Shown piece after piece: positions 1 through 11,340 of a stretch of DNA of 64,000 nt. The notes beneath the pieces were generated by a model. That model was given only the letters and a program-made list of their open reading frames with translations. It searched no databases and had not been told where the DNA came from. Each line of letters starts with the position of its first letter. Position 1 is the stretch's first letter. A program made the translations under genes and the position numbers. Origin of the DNA: Labia minor (lineage: Eukaryota > Arthropoda > Insecta > Dermaptera > Spongiphoridae); NCBI GenBank assembly GCA_963082975.1, contig OY720345.1:12426491-12490490 (forward strand). Direction: 5' to 3'.

Positions 1-240
1 TTTTTTAAAATAGTAAATATAATTTAAACTGATACGAACGAGTAAATAAGATTATTATAATAGAAAAGAGAGCATTTTAATTATCATATAATATTATAAT
101 ATTAATGTTTTTTGATAAAAAGAAAAAGAAAAAAAATTAAAAAAATAAAAGTTATATAATCGTGTCAAATATTTCTTGGCCAACGGAAATAATAAATAAA
201 CGGATTGGCCCTGTAAGAATTGATAACAAATCGATAACAA

Positions 241-355
241 GAGATTGTTGCTTTTTTTTGAGGTAGTAGTGAGAAGGGGAATGGGGGGAGGAAGAAGAGA
301 GGTTGTAGGTGGGGGGTATCAATCATTAAATGACGTCGACATCCGGCGATCATAA
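241..355. other. Purine-rich island
   Basis: A short stretch of higher G+C in AT-rich sequence: GA/GGGG-rich, then TATCAATCATTAAATGA and a CRE-like TGACGTC. The flanks 1-240 and 356-650 are AT-rich sequence in which I see nothing. The island may be regulatory, but this rests on composition only. Confidence 0.25.
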
Positions 356-658
356 GTTTACATGACTTATTTATTTTATATTTTTATTTTTTATTTTTAA
401 TTTTTTTTTTGCAAAAAAAAAAAAGAAGCTATATCGATTGATTGCATTCAATTAAAATATATATAATAGTTTTATTAATAGTTTTCTATTGATTTATTGA
501 AAATTATATAATTCATTTAATAATTTTATTGGTGCGTTGGTGGTCTACGGATAAGATTGAAGATTAAAGAAAAAGAATTAGAAATTCATTCATCAATCAA
601 TCAATCCTTCAATTAAAATGAATATTATTAAAGACATTAACAATTTAGGCCATTAAAA

Positions 659-1295
659 CAGTGTCTTTTAAACTTTCGTATTCCAAGCCTCTTGAACAAA
701 TATTGTTTTTCGCGGACCCCTCCTTTATCTAACGAACTATTTGACCGATCATAAAAACTAAATTCAAACTTTCAAAGCTACTACGTTAAAGATAATGCAG
801 TTTTAATTTATGAACATTCAATAAGTAGAACATAAGTATTATTGCATATTCATTATGAAAATAAGTTTTTAATTATTTTTTTTTATTAAAAATATTATAA
901 GAAAATTATTAATTGTTAAAAATAAATAAAATATAAAAATACAAAAATATAATTTAAAATCTTCATTTTATTTTATTTAAATTCATATAAAAAAAATCAA
1001 AAAAAAATAAATCTGGAGTGTCTCCACTCGACTATCTAGAATTGGATTAATTAACACATATATTATATATGTATATTTAAATTGAATTTAATTAATTATA
1101 AATTAAGTATAATTGCATTGGATAAATAAATAAATAAATTAATTTAAAAAAAATTAAATTTCCAGTATAGTATTGTTATTAAATTAAATTAATTAATTAA
1201 CATATATTAAATTTAAATTTAAAACCTTTACCTTCCATTTTCAAGTTAAAATTTAAAAAATTAATTCCGGTACTTTCAGCGATTCAATAAAGCTG

Positions 1296-1334
<39 letters not shown>

Positions 1335-1943
1335 CTATTTTTAGATACTTAACAAAAAACAATTTAATAAAAATCCTTTAAATAACAAAAAATGTATTAA
1401 AGAATAAAACTAATAAAGACCTAAAACTGAATTCAAAAAAACATGCCTCACAAAGTCAAATATTGGTTAATGAGATGAGTAAAGCTGTTTTTTTTTGAGA
1501 TCAGAGACTCATTATTTGTCTTTTGAGAATTTTATTCTAAAGTCGGTTTCTATACGTCAAATTTATTTCTATACTTTGATTTAATGCAAAACAGTGATGA
1601 AAATTTTTTTTCATAAAGATTAAAAGTTGAAGAGCTTTATATTCAAGTATTATACAGATCTTAGATGTAACAAAAATTTTGTAAGTTTCGGCTTGTCTGT
1701 GAATACAATAGTGATTCTAAACAACCTAAGGTGGCAGGTCCTTAACAAAATTAACCAACCCCTTTTAAGAAATCTTATTCCTAAAATTGCCCGCAAATTC
1801 AATTCTATTTTTTAATATAAAAATCTTATTCCTTATCTCGGACATTATTCAGAGACCTCCAAATCGATTTCATTTTTCCAAGCAGCCCCTGAACAATCCC
1901 AGGAACCACTTAGCCTCTCTATGAACTATTTTGGGAATCACTG
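659..1943. mobile_element. hAT-like element, non-coding, 1.29 kb
   Basis: Starts CAGTGTCTTTTAAAC and ends TTTGGGAATCACTG, the typical hAT terminal inverted repeats. It is flanked by an 8-base target duplication that matches at 7 of 8 positions (CATTAAAA / CTTTAAAA). No transposase frame is preserved. The 62-codon open frame at 1627-1815 inside it resembles no known protein. A HelA Helitron-like fragment (1013-1300) is nested in it. Confidence 0.7.
1013..1300 (+). mobile_element. HelA Helitron-like fragment
   Basis: Begins CTGGAGTGTCTCCACTCGAC, the conserved terminal hairpin of the HelA family, and continues through ATTCCGGTACTTTCAGCGAT to a (TA)n run at 1301-1330. It is nested in the hAT element 659-1943, so it is younger than that element or moved with it. 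Confidence 0.65.
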
Positions 1944-3346
1944 CTTTAAAATAACAATTTAATATTTAACAATTTAGTATAAATTAAATATGTTGGAATG
2001 GATGAAAATAATTAAATACTTTTAGATTTAATTAATTAAATTAAATTAATTTTAAATTTTACAAAAAAGAAAAAATAAATATTAACAAAAAAAAAAAAAA
2101 AAATAGAAATGATTTAGAATTGTGAAATTAATTTTATTCTTTGAAAAATTATTTATGTGCTATATTTTATGTATAAAATTACATACAAATAATTTTTTTT
2201 TTACTATTATATTATTATAAATATTTTTTGATTATTTTATAACACAAGATAGATAAGAAAATTTTTATTATAATGATATTTCTCATGAGTAATATGATCG
2301 TTAATGTAATTGAATATTTATTTTAAAATTTACTTTATTTAGATGTTTATTTTCTAAGATTACTAAAAATATTTTTTAAGGCATAAATATCATATATTTT
2401 ATTTATATTAACCATTTTTTTTTTGTAAATTTTTTTTTTTTAATTTTAATCTAATTTTAAAAATTTGTTTTCTTTTTCTTTTATCTATAACTTGACTTAT
2501 CATCACATTTGTAAATATTTACATTTTCTTTCTCCCCCATTCCACCTCTCTCGCTCTCTCTTTCCTCTTAATCTCTAATAATGAAGGCCAAGAGCAGCAG
2601 CCTGATTTATTTTTATTTTAATTTTTTTTTTTTAATATATAAAAAGAAAAAATGAAAAGGAATTTTCTAGAAACAACAAAAATATTTTACAATTTTATTT
2701 ATAAGATCAATTTATTAAATATTAAATTAATTTTCTTAAAAATATAATTTTTGTGAAATTTTTATAATAAAGTAAATAAAACTTAAATAGAGTATATAGG
2801 TACCTATATTTATAAGAATACATAATAATTGCACCATTATTTATCAATCCATTTGAATTAAAATTTAACTTAATTTAAAGTAAAACAATGAAAATGTTGA
2901 ATATTTATTAATTTATATTATATTATAAATTAAATGAGACCTCGTAATAATTTTAAAAAGTAGTGGGTGGCAATAAACATGTTTTAAAAAATCACATTAA
3001 TTTAATCGAAACCAATCTAAATATTATATTTTTGTAATTTAAAATCTGACTTACTTATATAAAAATGAAATAAACATAAAATTTGTAGAATTTAGTAATC
3101 TATCAAATCTGTACACACCTATAGTGTTTTTAATTATTAATTAATCTTAACTAAATTGAAAGAAATTTTAATCCCAATTCAAATATAAATATTGATTATG
3201 ATATAGGTCCATTAGTCCTATTAGTTCATTGGGTTAGAAACAATTTGTATACACAAATAAAGCTTCTAGGTTATATATCATTGTATTGGAAATTATTGTA
3301 AATATTGGTTTTAATTTAATTGAACTTAAAATTTCAATTTTTATAT
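1944..3346. other. AT-rich stretch, nothing recognised
   Basis: Low-complexity A/T sequence. A small CT-rich island at 2521-2605 (CTCTCTCGCTCTC, then AAGGCCAAGAGCAGCAGCC) is the only distinct sequence. No open frame, RNA gene or repeat end was recognised. Confidence 0.5.
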
Positions 3347-3354
3347 AATTTTTT

Positions 3355-3881
3355 GGTAATTGTAATTTTAGTTAAAACTTTACAAGTGGATTCCCTTTTT
3401 GTTTAAAAACAAACTTTTTAAGAAGTATGAGGCGGTCGCTTCTAGTTTACGAGATAAAAAATAATAAAATTTTCATCCACTTTATCAGTGGATTTCTTAT
3501 TTAATTCAAAACAATCTGCCCTTAAGAAGTATGTGGCGGTTGCTTCTAGTTAATAAGATAAAAATTATTAAAGTTTGCGTATAAAAGCCATTGATATTCT
3601 ATAGCTACCACGTTTTATTATTTGACCACTAGAGGGTTCCACTATTTTATTTTTTATAATTTCGGTTTTGATATAAGAAGATTAAACAATTATCTTTAAT
3701 TAATTAATTTTCCTATATCCAAACCGAACTTCCAAAAATCTAAAATTAGTGAATAAGTTAATAATTAGTAAATTAGTCAATAAAACATTATTAAATGGCT
3801 GCTCATTAATTTCACTAGTTTATATGCAAACTTAAAGTTTTATCAAAATCCATCATACATCGGTTAGAATAAACAATTACC
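3355..3881. mobile_element. TirF element (long terminal inverted repeats), copy 1
   Basis: Bounded by GGTAATTGT and ACAATTACC, with an 8-base target duplication AATTTTTT at 3347-3354 and 3882-3889. The arms carry GTGGATTCC..., GCGGTCGCTTCTAGTTTAC and their complements. The left arm module is duplicated inside (3420-3560). There is no coding capacity. Long inverted arms and an 8-base duplication suggest a Mutator-like or fold-back MITE, but the superfamily is unproven. Confidence 0.7.
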
Positions 3882-3889
3882 AATTTTTT

Positions 3890-4502
3890 ACTGACCGACG
3901 ATAGTAAGGGAGGTATTATTGTTTTCACACCAAATTTCACATGTGGAGATTTTTACATATCTCCACGAATCATGCATTTTCTTAACAGAAAAAAGTATTT
4001 TTAGCATGATGTCTGTCAGTCCGTCCGTCCGTATAGATGTGTATAGCTTGAACGGCTCAACGGACTTTGATGAAATTTGGTATATTTACTTAATGTATCA
4101 GTATGATAAATTCATCAACTTTTGGTGCAAATCCGGAAACCGGAAGTGGTAGTATTAGCGATCGACGATAGGAAGGGAAGGGTTATTTTCACACCAAATT
4201 TCACATGAGGAGATTTTTTTATATATCACCACGAATCATGCACTTTGTATTGGTTTTATCCTCGAGAAAAATCGTATTTATTAGTTTTTTCTTGATTTAA
4301 AATTATATGACGTCATCCAGCCATTCATGACGTCACAGCCTGGTCTTGCATATATATTATAAATAAAATAAAATTAAAACCATTTATGTTATATGCCTAT
4401 CTGTTTTTTATTACATTAATAGATATATTATAATTATTTGAAATTGTTTCTGTAGCTGGAAATTAATAAACCATCGGTCGGTTCGGACCTGGCCACAGGT
4501 CA
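3890..4502 (+). mobile_element. HelE Helitron/Helentron-like element, copy 1
   Basis: Begins CTGACCGACGATAGTAAGG and ends near the hairpin GACCTGGCCACAGGTC (6-base stem, GCCA loop) at 4487-4502. A short inverted match ACCGAC/GTCGGTCGGT lies just inside the ends. It carries the family core GAACGGCTCAACGGA, GATGAAATTTGGTATA and a second internal start-like module. Non-coding. It starts directly beside TirF copy 1. Confidence 0.65.
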
Positions 4503-4560
4503 TCTTATTTTATATTCTTTTATATATAAGAATATAAATATATATATATATATATTATAT

Positions 4561-4965
4561 AAGGGCTAAAAAAGGGTTAAGTGAAGTGCCTGAATGGAAT
4601 TTCAACCAACTTCCCATACAGTATCGTGGTTGAGTTTTTGTGTGGGCACTGCTCAATTCTGTTGTCTTAAGCTCTGCCTTTATTTGCCTGGACAAACATT
4701 CAAACGATCCATTCTCATTCTTTTTCAAGATCCCTCAACTTGACTGAATCGCTGTCACGTGTTGGCCGGTTGGCTCCTTCATACGAGAGTGTCAATATTG
4801 AAATGCGCTTTAGCTGTCATTCGTTTTTCATTCACAAAAGAAAAAAAAACAAAATCATTCCCCTTTCCCTCCCCCTTCTCCCCTTATAACCTCTTTCCTT
4901 ACACACATGTTGTTCAGAAAAAATCATCATCGTCTCCTGTCAATTAAATAAAATACCCCTTCTAA
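4561..4965. other. G+C-richer island 4.6-4.95 kb
   Basis: Non-repetitive sequence with an E-box TCACGTG near 4756 and several ATTTGC/ACAAAC motifs, ending in a CT-rich tract. The 62-codon open frame here (4759-4947) has no recognisable domain. It may be an intronic regulatory element, judged by composition only. Confidence 0.3.
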
Positions 4966-5517
4966 ATTCCATCCTGATAAATATTATCATTAAAATTGAA
5001 TCTTTAAAAATAAAAAAAAAAATGGAAATTTATTTCTTTAAATAAATTAAAAAAGCCTAAATGAATAGAGATATATAAGCAAATATTTTTTAAAAGACTT
5101 AATTAAAAAAAATTAGAAAAATCAAAAAATCAATATTAAATGAACGCTAAAATAAATACTGAGCCATTGAGAAAACCAATCGCGAATGTTTTGTTTTTTC
5201 ATATATATATATATATATGTGTGTGTGTCTATGTGGAATACAAGACATTTTGAAAGGAATTAAATTTACACTCCACTAAAATCCATTTAAATAGAATAGA
5301 AAGTAAAAATAAAAAATTTATTAGCAAATACAGACAGAATGTTATATTAAAATAAAAATTTATCTGTGAATAATTTTAATTTATATTTCCCAGAGTTATA
5401 TAATTAAATCAGCTGCCTAGAAACGTTTTTAGTCACTACTCGAAAATATTTTTACCTAGGTCTTGAAAACTTATAAAAAAATGCAAGGAAATGTTTATAA
5501 AATATTATTATTTAATA
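4966..5517. repeat. AT-rich stretch with a (TA)n(TG)n microsatellite
   Basis: The microsatellite lies at about 5201-5228 (TA repeat passing into TG repeat). The rest is low-complexity AT sequence without recognisable features. Confidence 0.6.
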
Positions 5518-6050
5518 TTAGGAACCTGGTTCGGTACTTTAAAAAAATATTTCTTATGAACTATGAATATTTAAGATTAAGATTATTATTTAAAATAAAT
5601 AAACAACAAAATATATGAAACAATTTCAAAGAATTTATAAAAGAACATAAATTAAAAAAAACTACTCATAAAACATACAGCCCTTGAACGTACGTTTAAG
5701 AAAGACAGAAAAGTATGTTCTGTGGATATAACATAATAAATATTTCGTTATTTGATTATAAAATATTATTATAATATATATTTTTAATTTTATTTTATTT
5801 AAAATATTTTGTATTTAAGGAAGCGCTGTCCGGCGCCATTTTTTTTCTTAATAAATTTCCTATTTTAAATTAAGAAAAAACTAAATGAGAAGATGAATTT
5901 TCCCGAGGCTGAAACCAATACAGATCGATTTTTCTTTATAAATATTATCTATTGTGTGAATTTCAAAAAAATCATTAGAGCGGTTTAATATCTCAAAAAT
6001 ACATAAGTATAAGCCCTATATACAATTTTTGCTAGTATAATAAGATAAGA
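5518..6050 (-). mobile_element. HelC Helitron-like element, copy 1 (best-preserved ends)
   Basis: On the minus strand it begins A|TCTTATCTTATTATACTAGC at 6050 and ends with the hairpin GAACC-A-GGTTC followed by CTAA|T at 5518. That is the Helitron rule: 5' TC, 3' hairpin plus CTRR, inserted between A and T. It is 533 bases, with no Rep/helicase frame, so it is non-autonomous. Further copies lie at 19556, 30547, 36590, 59401, 61043, 61613 and 63150. Confidence 0.75.
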
Positions 6051-6880
6051 TTCATTACCACATGTGTGGTTCCGGATTTAACTGACTTGCTTTTTAAAAA
6101 AAAATTATAATCATTTATGAAAATAAAACATTTGAAAGATGTTAATATTACCCCCGATAGTTCATTATTATAACCTTTGGGGTAATTTACACCAGTTCTT
6201 CCAAAACTATACAAGGTATACAATTATAAGATTTGAAATTAACTTTCCCTCCCCTTTAGATATTAAAATTTAATTAATTAATCATAATTATTATATAATA
6301 GATAAAATATAAATTAAATAATCTTTTTGAGTAATTTATTCCTCACTGGTAGATATTTTTTTTTATATAATTGCATTATATTTTTTTAAATTATTTATTT
6401 AATGTTTTTGTTATGTCTCATAGATATTACATATAAATGAATGAATTTTTTTTAATGATAATAAAAATAGATATTATAAAATTAGTTATTTTTAATTATG
6501 AGATTTATAAAATATCAAATATTTATAAAAATAATAAATTTAATTAATCGTTAATTAATAATTTTAATTATTAAAGATTGGTATCTCTATAATCATTATA
6601 TTAATAAATTTATAATCATAATAAAATAATTAATTAACAAATAATTTAAAGATTTATTTATTATTATGAGATTTATAATTAAACTTTAATATATAAATAT
6701 TATTTTTGAAAACATCATCATTATTACATTTACTACTCACACTTTTCCCCTTTGTGTTGTGTTTTCTATACTTTGTCACCAACAAAATATAAATGTTTTT
6801 TTATTTATTTATTTTTTTTTTATTTATTCAATATTATTAAAAGATTCGAAGGGTGTTAAATAAATATTTATATAATCCGT
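6051..6880. other. AT-rich stretch, nothing recognised
   Basis: A/T-rich low-complexity DNA. The 63-codon minus-strand open frame at 6032-6223 is chance sequence partly inside HelC copy 1. Confidence 0.5.
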
Positions 6881-7085
6881 GAAGGACTGATAATGATAGT
6901 GAGCTATCATCAACCTGAGCCTCATTCTCCCACCTCATCCCCCATCCATAGACTCCCTCTCACCCTCAAACAAGAAGAGGTCCTACAATTTCCTCATCTA
7001 TTTGTTCCATTCAAGAGCAGAGCAAACAGATTTCTCTCTTTCTCTCCTTCTTTCTGTTTGATTTTTCCAAACGTGCATTGAAATA
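6881..7085. other. C/T-rich island
   Basis: A compositionally distinct, non-repetitive 200-base segment (GATAGTGAGCTATCATC palindrome at its start, then CT-rich). The open frame over it has no recognisable domain. Confidence 0.25.
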
Positions 7086-7129
7086 AATTAAAAAAAAATC
7101 AGTCAATCAATTGGAAGAAATTAAAGAAT

Positions 7130-8085
7130 ATAAATTTAATTATATATTTAAAAAAATTGTTAGAAAAAAAATAAATAAAAGATTTTAGATTAATTAAAAT
7201 TTTAATTGCATACAAATTTTAATATTTTTGTATATAATTCGTTTATATTAATTATTAAATTACTAATTCAAAATTAATAATTAAAATTATCCATGTTAAT
7301 TTTTCGAATTTACGAGGTATGTTTAAAAGAAAAGGTGAATTTTGAATTATTTCGAAAAGTATTTATTTATTCATCCATATCCATTTTTTGTCCCCTTCAA
7401 AGTACATAATTCCCCTCAGATATAATGCACTTATGCCAGCGCTTCTTCCAATCGTCGAAGCACTTCTGAAATGCGCTTTTCGGTGTGGCCATCAGCTCGT
7501 TCTTCGATTCCAACTTTATCTCATCCATTGTGACAAAACGCTTTCCTTTCATTGGTCTCTTCAGTTATGGGGATAGGAAAAAGTCGCAGGGAGCCAAATC
7601 TGGTGAATACGGTGGTTGAGGCATGATTACGGTGTTGTTTTTGACCAAAAAATCACAAACGATCAATGTTATATGTACTGGTGTATTATCGTGATGCAGA
7701 ATCCATGATTTGTTTTGTCCACAATTCGAATCGTTTGAGTCGTATTGCTTCACGCAAACGTTGCTTGTAGTGTTTGTATTTTGTAGTATTCTTTTTTTTT
7801 TAAATAAAAAATTGAACACAACATAACAAAAAAAATTCGATAATCAAATGTACAGTATATAGCCCGCAACAATTACAAAATTCACTTTTTTTTGAACAGA
7901 CCTCGTATACCTAATTTTAATTATATATTTATTTAAAAAAAATTTTATTTACATACAAATGTTAACATTTTCGTATATAATTCAATTATATTAATTACTG
8001 ATTTTTTAAATTAATTATTAAATTATTAATTCAAAACTAAAAATTAAAATTATCCATGTTAATTTTTCTAATTTTAATGTCAACC
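7130..8085. repeat. Direct duplication flanking a mariner
   Basis: About 170 bases left of the mariner (7130-7312) recur to its right (7917-8085). Both carry ACATACAAAT/GCATACAAAT, then TATATAATTC, then ATCCATGTTAATTTTTC. The copies differ by scattered changes. The mariner sits at the junction. Confidence 0.65.
7313..7905 (-). mobile_element. mariner element, internally deleted
   Basis: Terminal inverted repeats CGAGGTATGTTTAAAAGAAA and its complement, flanked by TA target duplications. The minus strand still encodes the transposase block with the second and third catalytic aspartates, WILHHDNTPVHI and PPYSPDLAPCDFFL, followed by a C-terminal part in another frame (7388-7560). At 593 bases it lacks the N-terminal half of a roughly 1.3-kb mariner. 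Same family as the copy at 44770. Confidence 0.85.
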
Positions 8086-8230
8086 TATTTGATGTTTGAA
8101 TTAATTTATTAAGATAATTTTAAGTTTAAAAAGATTATTTAAGTATATATTATATTATATTTTGGTGTATTTTACATTAATATATATATATATATATATA
8201 TATAATTCATGTATGTTGTTCTAATTGGAC

Positions 8231-8640
8231 TAATCTTAAAAGAGACATCTCTTTAAGACTGGAGACGGATTGCCTTGGTTTGTTGTCGTCGATATCTTCC
8301 TATCAGTCTGGTTAATATAGCGGCTGATGGTGACAGACACTGGCCAGAATCGTCCTGGCTCTCTTCAGCCAGCGCTGTACTCGGATCGCTGATCGTCCCC
8401 TTTCCTCGTCCCTCTTCCCCTCCTCGCCACCCCAGACCGCTTGGGTCACCCGTCATCGCCCTCACAAACCAATTTGTCCCGCTCATTAGCCCCTCCCCCG
8501 AATCCGTTTTCCCCTCACACACACTCTTGCTTACCTCCACCCCTTTCCCTCTCCTCTCCCCATTCATTAATATACTAAACGGAAACAGGTGGGGCATCCA
8601 TTGCGAAAGAGAAATACGATTCCTCATTCAATCTCTGTTT
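8231..8640. other. G+C-rich island open on both strands
   Basis: About 400 bases of markedly higher G+C. A 134-codon frame on plus (8275-8679) and a 124-codon frame on minus (8253-8627) overlap completely. Neither shows a recognisable domain, and the mutual openness is what G+C-rich sequence gives in an AT-rich genome. Flanked by (TA)n runs at 8181-8203 and 8641-8662, with another at 8755-8774. Best guess is an intronic regulatory element. Confidence 0.35.
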
Positions 8641-8665
8641 ATATATATATATATATATATATATT

Positions 8666-9232
8666 TTAAATGCTCGTAAAATTAGAGTTGATAAGCGCGA
8701 AGTAATTTTATTATTCTAACAACCATCAATGCAAGATGCATTTTTATAGTTTATATATATATATATATATATATAAAATAAGCCATGATTCTCTTTCATT
8801 TGAAATATTTAAGTGGTCGAAATTATAAAATTTGTTCATTAAATTTATTAAAAAAAAAAGAAATAAAAGAATGAAATCTTAGGACAGCCCATAATTTATC
8901 TCCAGACTTTGGATAAATTATTATTATTAATAAATTTTTAAAATTAGTATATATTTATTTATTTTTTTTTTTTTGTTTAAGATTTGAAACTTATGCCTGG
9001 GTTAAGATAAAACCATTTAAACCCTAAATACACATTGTTAGAATGAAAAAAAAATTGATAAGAAGCAAACGGGAATGATTGAGTAAAAGAATAACATTAG
9101 ATAACAGGTGAAGGGCAATGCTGAGATCTAACATAGCGATGGACCCAAAAAAAATCAAGAAAGTTAAGTCCGTTAAATATATATATATAACGATTTTTGT
9201 CTGCATATTGTTCAAAATTTAAAAAATTTTGC
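8666..9232. other. AT-rich stretch, nothing recognised
   Basis: Low-complexity sequence with a (TA)n run at 8755-8774 and 9176-9189. Nothing else is supported. Confidence 0.5.
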
Positions 9233-9240
9233 ATATCTTC

Positions 9241-9509
9241 CAGAGGTGTTTTGGCAGGGGAACGCGGGGGAACGACGTTCCCTTACCTTTTTTCAGAACT
9301 GGAACGCGTTCTAGTACTTTTTCATGTCCCGACAACTCCCACTTAAATCTACTGTTAGAATTTATTTTTTTGTGTTCGTTAATATATTTTGTATAGTAAG
9401 AATAAGAAAAAATAAAAACTTATATGGAAAAAAATAGTTTACTGAAAATAGGACTTTTTTTGCTCCCACTATGCGTTCCCTTACTTCTTATTTTACCAAT
9501 ACATCACTG
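9241..9509. mobile_element. hAT-like MITE (family H1), copy 1
   Basis: Flanked by a perfect 8-base target duplication ATATCTTC (9233-9240 and 9510-9517). Ends CAGAGGTGT... and ...ACATCACTG. The interior has GAACGACGTTCCCTTACC and its partial inverse. A second copy in the other orientation lies at 45916-46178. Non-coding. Confidence 0.85.
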
Positions 9510-9790
9510 ATATCTTCACATATCTCTCTACAAATTGAATTTAAAATGTTTCATAACTGTCCGTCTGTCTGTATGTTATAGTCTCAAAATTGGCTGAACC
9601 GATTTCTATGAAATTACATCAAATTATTCTTATATACCTCTATTTGAACATAGTCTATAAATTTTATTAATATCTAATCAATAACGGCAGAAATTAATTA
9701 TTCAATATTTATTGAAGGCTCCATGTTGTTCATTAGAGACTCGGTCGTTTTATTGAAGGTGCCGATTCATTTCTGACAATGAATAATTCT
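9510..9790 (+). mobile_element. Degenerate Helitron-like fragment
   Basis: Contains GTCCGTCTGTCTGTATG followed by a GGCTGAACCGATTTCTATGAA block, the same kind of module seen in the HelA and HelE cores. The ends are not recognisable. Confidence 0.4.
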
Positions 9791-10440
9791 AGCAATTCCC
9801 ATACAAGAATGATTATAATATTTAAATTTTTATTCTAATATTCAAATATCATTTCAATTATTTAATTTATTCTCAAAAGTTCTCATTTTAATTAATTGAA
9901 TAAAATATATTTAGATTATAATATATTTATTAAATTATTTTTTATTTTTTAAAATTATTCTTATTGGATTTGAATATTTCTTCTATTTCTTTTTAAAGTG
10001 AAGGGTATAAATTTTATTTATGAACAATAAAAAAAAAACAAATTATTTTATTTAGTGATATAAAGTCAAATTTATTTTTAAAACGTTAATTATAAAACGC
10101 AATTAAATTGCCTTTGTTTTTGTTTTTAGTTTCAATACTTAATTATTAATTACAATTATGAAAATGATATATAAAAATCAAAATATGATTCTTAAACAAA
10201 TGCTATAAAGTTTTCAATTTTTTTCTTTTTAAAATTGGGTAAATTTTTTAAATTTGTTTTAAATTTAAAATTATTCTATTCTATTATAATTTATTAAAAG
10301 GTTTCTCTTTTTTAATTTATTATGTTTAATAAATTCTCTTTTGTGATGTGATTTTAATACTCGTAAAAAGTAATATTGTAAATAAATTTAAAAATTTGAA
10401 TATTTAATTATATTGTAATAATAATTTGACAATATATTTA
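9791..10440. other. AT-rich stretch, nothing recognised
   Basis: A/T-rich low-complexity sequence without open frames or repeat ends. Confidence 0.5.
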
Positions 10441-10459
10441 GGTGGATTATACAACTTGT

Positions 10460-10562
10460 ATGGGTAAATGAAATGGAGTGGGGGTAGGATTCAATTTATA
10501 AGTTTCTTAGGAGAATATCAATGTGGATTATGGCCAAATCGGACAACATTAGATCAAATAAA
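10460..10562 (+). pseudogene. LINE reverse transcriptase fragment
   Basis: The plus frame reads GEYQCGLWPNRTTLDQI, matching the RT palm motif EYQxGFRPxRSTxDQI of RTE/Jockey-type LINEs. Only about 30 residues remain. A HelE end follows immediately at 10563. Confidence 0.7.
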
Positions 10563-10602
10563 AAAAACCTTCCCTTCCTATCGTCGGTCGGTAAAAATAA
10601 TT
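10563..10602 (-). mobile_element. HelE terminal fragment
   Basis: CCTTCCCTTCCTATCGTCGG and TCGGTAAAAA equal the inverse of the HelE 5' end. It is truncated by, or inserted into, the LINE fragment. The following 10603-10790 holds a short G+C-richer piece (GGAAAGAGCCCCCTG) that I cannot assign. Confidence 0.55.
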
Positions 10603-10849
10603 ATTAGAAGTTTTTGTATGGTTGCGGGGGAGGGAAAAGTTAGTTTTAGTTTTATAATAAAATAAATGAAAATCTATTACATACAGACTTTCAACCATAT
10701 TACTTTTAGGGTACTCGGGAAAGAGCCCCCTGTTAAGGTGCAAAGAAGGACGAAAGCGGTCTGAGCAGCGATTATTCATATAAAAAAAATTTATAATTTA
10801 AGTAATATATAATAATTGGAGTAATGTAAAATGAATTTAACACCCAATA

Positions 10850-11326
10850 TATGGGCACACTGAACACCAATACCCTTATTTAAAAGCCAGAAAGTTACAT
10901 AATCTAATAATGGAACTCGATACAGATAATTGCTCTTCAAAAAACAAGATTTACAGATGAAACCACCATGGACTATACGAACTATCGTGTGTTTAAGAGC
11001 AAGACAGTCAAGCAAATTGGAGGTGGCGTTTTTCGTAAACAAGAAAATCATCGATTGGAAGTCAGACCCATCAGCAATCGTATAATGTCCATGAGGTTAC
11101 AATGCGCCAATAAAAATACATATAATGATAAATATACAATCACCTACCAATGAAAGCAACAAGAAAGATCCAGAGAAAACAGACGATTTCTGGATCAGTC
11201 TAGAAAAATCATGGCAAAAATACCGAAAGAAGATACCAAAAGTCCTATTATCTGGCAAACAAAGAAGAACATACAAAGCATGTGAGAAGCATAAGGAGAA
11301 AGTGGGAGCTTTACGTGATCCCTGAT
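10850..11326 (+). pseudogene. LINE endonuclease (APE) fragment
   Basis: Two plus frames carry VAFFVNKKIIDWKSDPS and SPTNESNKKDPEKTDDFW. They resemble the GVGFLVNKK... and VYAPTxxxxxExxDxFY blocks of the apurinic-type endonuclease domain of RTE/Jockey-type LINEs. The frame is broken between the blocks. The 3' side is interrupted by a SINE, after which an (AAT)5 tail follows (11597-11611). Confidence 0.6.
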
Positions 11327-11340
11327 GGTCCAAACGCAAA

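Noticed and set aside
259-269. TGAGGTAGTAG, identical to the first 11 bases of let-7
   Set aside because: The next bases (TGAGAAGG) do not match let-7 and no precursor hairpin can be drawn around it.
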